From Stercorarius parasiticus (Eukaryota > Chordata > Aves > Charadriiformes > Stercorariidae): a DNA stretch of 64,000 bases. Shown here piece after piece: positions 60,901 through 64,000 of the stretch; the first letter of the stretch is position 1, and each line of letters opens with the position of its first letter. The position numbers and the translations under genes are program-made. Under the pieces are notes generated by a model. It was not told the origin of the DNA, did not search any database, and was given only the letters and a program-made list of their open reading frames with translations. Location: NCBI GenBank assembly GCA_013396915.1, contig VWZL01005147.1, positions 35,711 through 99,710 of the forward strand. The letters run 5' to 3'.

Positions 60901-63379
60901 AAATGCAAAAGCTGGAGAAGATCTCAGAAGAGCTTAGGCACAGAAAAAGGCTTGGGAAGTTTTAACTCCACCCAGACAGGAAAGCCCAAGAATGCCTAGA
61001 CTGTGTCTAGGTAGCTTCATCATCATGAGTTTGCATCTGGTGTCAGTGCTGGCAGGGTGATGCTGAGCTATGGTACAACAGAAGGGGAGAACAGACAACT
61101 GAAGTCCTTACCGGTAACAAATTCAATTGATACACTTCCTATTTCAAAGAGAAGATTCTGCCAAAAGTCTTTAGAAGCCCTCTTTATTTGGTCTATCTGT
61201 AGAAAGGTCCAGAGATGATTTGGCCAGTGCCTGTCAAAGCAGGGGATTTCTGACAGTTTCTGCCATGCAGTCAGCCCCAGGGCAGAAGGGACTCTGGTGC
61301 TGAACGTGCAGCCCCATACTGTGTTCATCACATTGTGTCAGAGGCAGAGCACAACAGCAGAAAATACCAAGTTAATGCATGTAGGCTGCCCCTCTTCCCA
61401 TCTGCAGCACACGTTCATTTCTGCATCCAACATATGTGATACAAATGTCAGCATTTTCCAAGTCATACCAAATCTTGACAAGGCACTAGAGCATCCTTCA
61501 GAAAGCCACACTCAGAAACACCTTATCATCAGATAGCTTTCTTGCTCTTCAAGTGAGACACAGCTCTGTCATATCTGAGTCAATATCCCCCTTTACCTTT
61601 TCTGTTTAACTCTCCCTCAGCTATGGTAAAGGAGCTTCAGCTTCCACAGGAACTCACAGCCAGAGAGACAGTTCTTAGAGAACCAGACAGCAAACCATCC
61701 AGCCTAGAACTAGTGAGTGCACCTTGAAAACAACTGCAAAATCAGCGCAGACCACAGACCTGCACTGGTGCTTCCTAAGTGAGCATCAATAATTGTGCAA
61801 GCAGCAGTTTCATAACAGCCTCTGATATAACCCAGCAGGGGCTTCCCTTCCAAAGAAAACAGATAACACAGTGTTGGTAGCATTCATTCACCAAAGAGAA
61901 AACACCAAACTCTTCTTCTTGTTGGGTGCATATAGACGAGCAACAGTCCAGCTCCCACCTACCTTCAGGATTTCCAGAAGTCATGCTCCCAAAGGGCTAT
62001 TTGGGTGCAGAGGGGGCAGATGCATTCCTAGGAAGACGGGAACGAACTCCCACCCCTCTGCTGCAAGCAGTGAAACAGAGAGCTAGGCTGCAGCCGCTGG
62101 TCAGGCTGGACATCACCTGATGTCCACAGTTTGCGTACCACAGGGTTTCAGTTTAGGGGGAGGTCTGCTGGACTAAGAGCCCCAAAGTTAATCACAAAAT
62201 TCCTCTCTGCAAGAAGAGGTTCTTCCTGAGCACTGCTACAGACCAAGACAAATCATCTGACAGCAAGCTAAGGATGTGCCCTGCAGCTCTGTCAACGAGA
62301 ATATCCCAATGTCAGCTTCAGTGGCGCTGAACAAATATAACCTCCTAGGAGACAGGGGGGAAAACTGCATTGCTTTACAGTTTATACTCCATATGAGAAT
62401 GTTGTTTTTCACAATGCTTCCTTGATGCAGGCAATGGCTTGGAGCAAACAGCTGTTAAAATTAGCTTGTTTTTGTCTGTCTGATGCATTGTACTTGAAAG
62501 CTTCGGACTTCTGCTGGAGAAATGCACACACAGTGACCCTGACATAACACACAACATTTTCTTGCTTTGCAGATGCTACCAGATGGCACATGGGCCAGCA
62601 AACATGACAGTGAAAACTACCCTTGGTGAACAGCCAGTGAAGTTTTCAGAAACACAAGCACTGTCACGCTTGTGCTGTGCCCTGCAACCCAGGGCAACCT
62701 ACCCCAGGACCATGCCTAGTCCCTCCGGAGATGATGTTCAGCCCATGCTTTGCTCCTTCCCCTCAACCTGGAAGGGCAGGAGGCTGCACGAGGTAGCTTG
62801 GACACATTTTCAGCCCCAGCCCCGTGGCCCTGGAAGTTCCCTGGAAGCTGGATTTCCCAGGGCATTTGCAAATCTGCCCAAAACAGAAGATTTATACTTA
62901 CTTCATGACATACTAGTCTCTCAATACACTAATTAACAGTAACAATACATTTTTCATTTGTAATGACTGATTTTGATAACCAAGTAAACTGCTGAAGACA
63001 TTTAATTTTTTTTTCCCAGAAAGCTATCTACATGGCAATGACTGACCTGCATTGCAGTTAGAGACACCTGTACATGCTCCTTTTGAACCCTCACCCCTGC
63101 CAGCAGAAACCCATGGAATCGTACCCACTGATGGATAAATCAACAGGCTGTATGTGATAATGTATAATAACCTCCTCCTCACAGTAACAGTTAATAATAT
63201 ATAACTTTAAATTATTCCTTTTGTTCTTGTGGATTTTATACTCTGCCAATGCTTGCAGCTGTAAGCATGTTTATTGCCTCTCCTTTATCACTGCAATTCA
63301 TTTATCTGCTCATTTATCTTCTTTATTATTTCCCCTTAAATAAACCTTTCTATTCCCAGACACTTTCATTAATCTATTT

Positions 63380-63480
63380 TGATTTCCTTCCTGTTTTTAA
63401 ACATCTGTCCTGCACTGAGGAGTCCAGAAGTGCAAACTGTGTTCCAGATGAGGTCACCAGGCATACAAAAGATATTAATG
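63380..63480 (-). mobile_element. Possible ancient CR1/L3 LINE scrap
   Basis: On the plus strand, CTGCACTGAGGAGTCCAGAA followed by GTGTTCCAGATGAGGTCACC resembles the CR1/L3 stretch AACTGGACACAGTATTCCAG then ATGTGGTCTCACC. It is short and decayed. Confidence 0.35.
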
Positions 63481-63664
63481 TCTGTGAACACAATACTGAG
63501 AACATCTTAATTGAGTCAGCTATACTTAATTACTAATATTAAAAGCAAATGTAAGATTAACTTCATACTGAAACCTAAAATCTCTGCTTACACTTCCCAT
63601 CAGAAATCTGCACTTGGATACTCTGGCACAGAAAAATACCTTCTGACACCTCTTTGAGGAGAAA

Positions 63665-64000
63665 ATACAGATCCTGCCCGGGGGGCAGTGACCCAGCTCC
63701 GCAGCCCTTGTTCCCCTCGCCCCGCAGGGCTCCTCCAAGCCCAGGGGCTGGGGGCGGACACCGGGCCAGGAAGTTTTTCCCGAACTGCGGGTCCACAGCC
63801 CGCGCCTCTGGACCTCGGCCCCTACCGCCTGCTCATCCCGCAGCCGCCAGGATCAAAGGGAAAAGGACACTGGAATTCTGCCCAGGACGGAGATCCCAAA
63901 GCCTGCCCGGGCCCCTGACTTACTAGTGTTTAAACACCGACATGGCTCGTGGTGGAGGCTCTGCCCGCCCGCCGCCCCCAGCCCCGCTTGCTCCGGCACC
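63665..64000. promoter_or_regulatory. CpG-rich segment, possible CpG island edge
   Basis: By hand count there are roughly two dozen CpGs in about 335 bp with GC near two thirds, an abrupt change from the AT-rich DNA on its left. Runs such as GCCCGCCCGCCGCCCCCAGC fit a promoter island. On the minus strand it contains an ATG in good context (GAGCCATGTCGG, 63943-63941) followed 20 nt later by a perfect donor GTAAGT (63923-63918). On the plus strand an ATG at 63942 opens a GC-rich frame to the window end. It could be an alternative GAS7 promoter or first exon, or belong to another gene to the right. Confidence 0.5.

Larger units (their letters stand above)
53552..63664 (-). other. GAS7: Large GAS7 intron (5' side not reached)
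   Basis: No exon matching the GAS7 linker, WW or SH3 regions is seen on the minus strand between 53552 and the right end, so this is intronic unless an unrecognised alternative exon occurs. It carries the CR1 at 54640-56232, a proline/serine-type minisatellite at 57860-57962, and a possible old LINE scrap at 63380-63480. The remainder shows nothing recognisable. Confidence 0.65.

Noticed and set aside
61068..61331. Minus-strand frame with DQIKRASKDFWQNLLFEIG considered as an upstream GAS7 exon.
   Set aside because: Does not match the GAS7 linker, WW or SH3 regions, and lacks a fitting acceptor and donor in phase.
63654..63926. GC-rich 90-codon plus-strand frame with proline and arginine runs.
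   Set aside because: Composition-driven open frame in CpG-rich DNA; no domain, no Kozak context and no splice continuation.
63942..64000. Plus-strand ATG opening a frame (MARGGGSARPPPP) to the window edge.
   Set aside because: Too short to identify and proline-rich because of GC content. The start of a right-hand gene cannot be excluded or supported.

Overview
The window is vertebrate nuclear DNA and most likely avian. It carries the 3' part of one gene on the plus strand and the 3' part of another on the minus strand, pointing tail to tail. Small exons with GT-AG introns can be read directly. Recognisable transposons are almost all CR1 LINEs, several ending in the 8-bp ATTCTATG-type tail, with a few much older relics. 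Short introns and dominance by CR1 fit a bird; the species cannot be named from the sequence. Two isolated N characters (3365 and 20877) both sit inside CR1 copies, so this is an assembled scaffold with small unresolved joins.

Layout. 1-2811 holds the last two coding exons of GLP2R (glucagon-like peptide 2 receptor, a class B GPCR) on the plus strand: a 42-nt exon for the end of TM7 and the start of the tail, then the terminal exon with the cytoplasmic tail and stop. A CR1 copy begins 64 nt after the stop, so the 3' UTR probably runs through it. From about 4.3 to 29.5 kb is intergenic DNA without a supportable gene, containing five CR1 pieces, an old L2-like LINE relic and simple repeats. From 30318 to 53551 lie nine coding exons of GAS7 (growth arrest-specific 7) on the minus strand. 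They encode the C-terminal 301 residues, essentially the whole F-BAR membrane-bending domain, and all splice phases close exactly. The upstream GAS7 exons (SH3, WW and linker) are not visible between 53.6 and 64 kb. That stretch is a large intron carrying a long CR1 and ending in a GC-rich, CpG-rich segment.

The two genes are not known to work together. GLP2R is a hormone receptor signalling through Gs and cAMP. GAS7 is a cytoskeleton and membrane adaptor. They are neighbours in human too, where recoverin (RCVRN) lies between them; no intact recoverin first exon is present here.

The most interesting signal is in the repeats. A block of about 370 bp is nearly identical (two differences seen) between two inverted CR1 copies 8 kb apart, although the rest of those copies is clearly diverged. 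This points to gene conversion or to an assembly artefact next to an N. A CpG-rich patch at the right edge, with a minus-strand ATG and a perfect splice donor, may be an alternative GAS7 first exon. No undescribed biological system could be supported.
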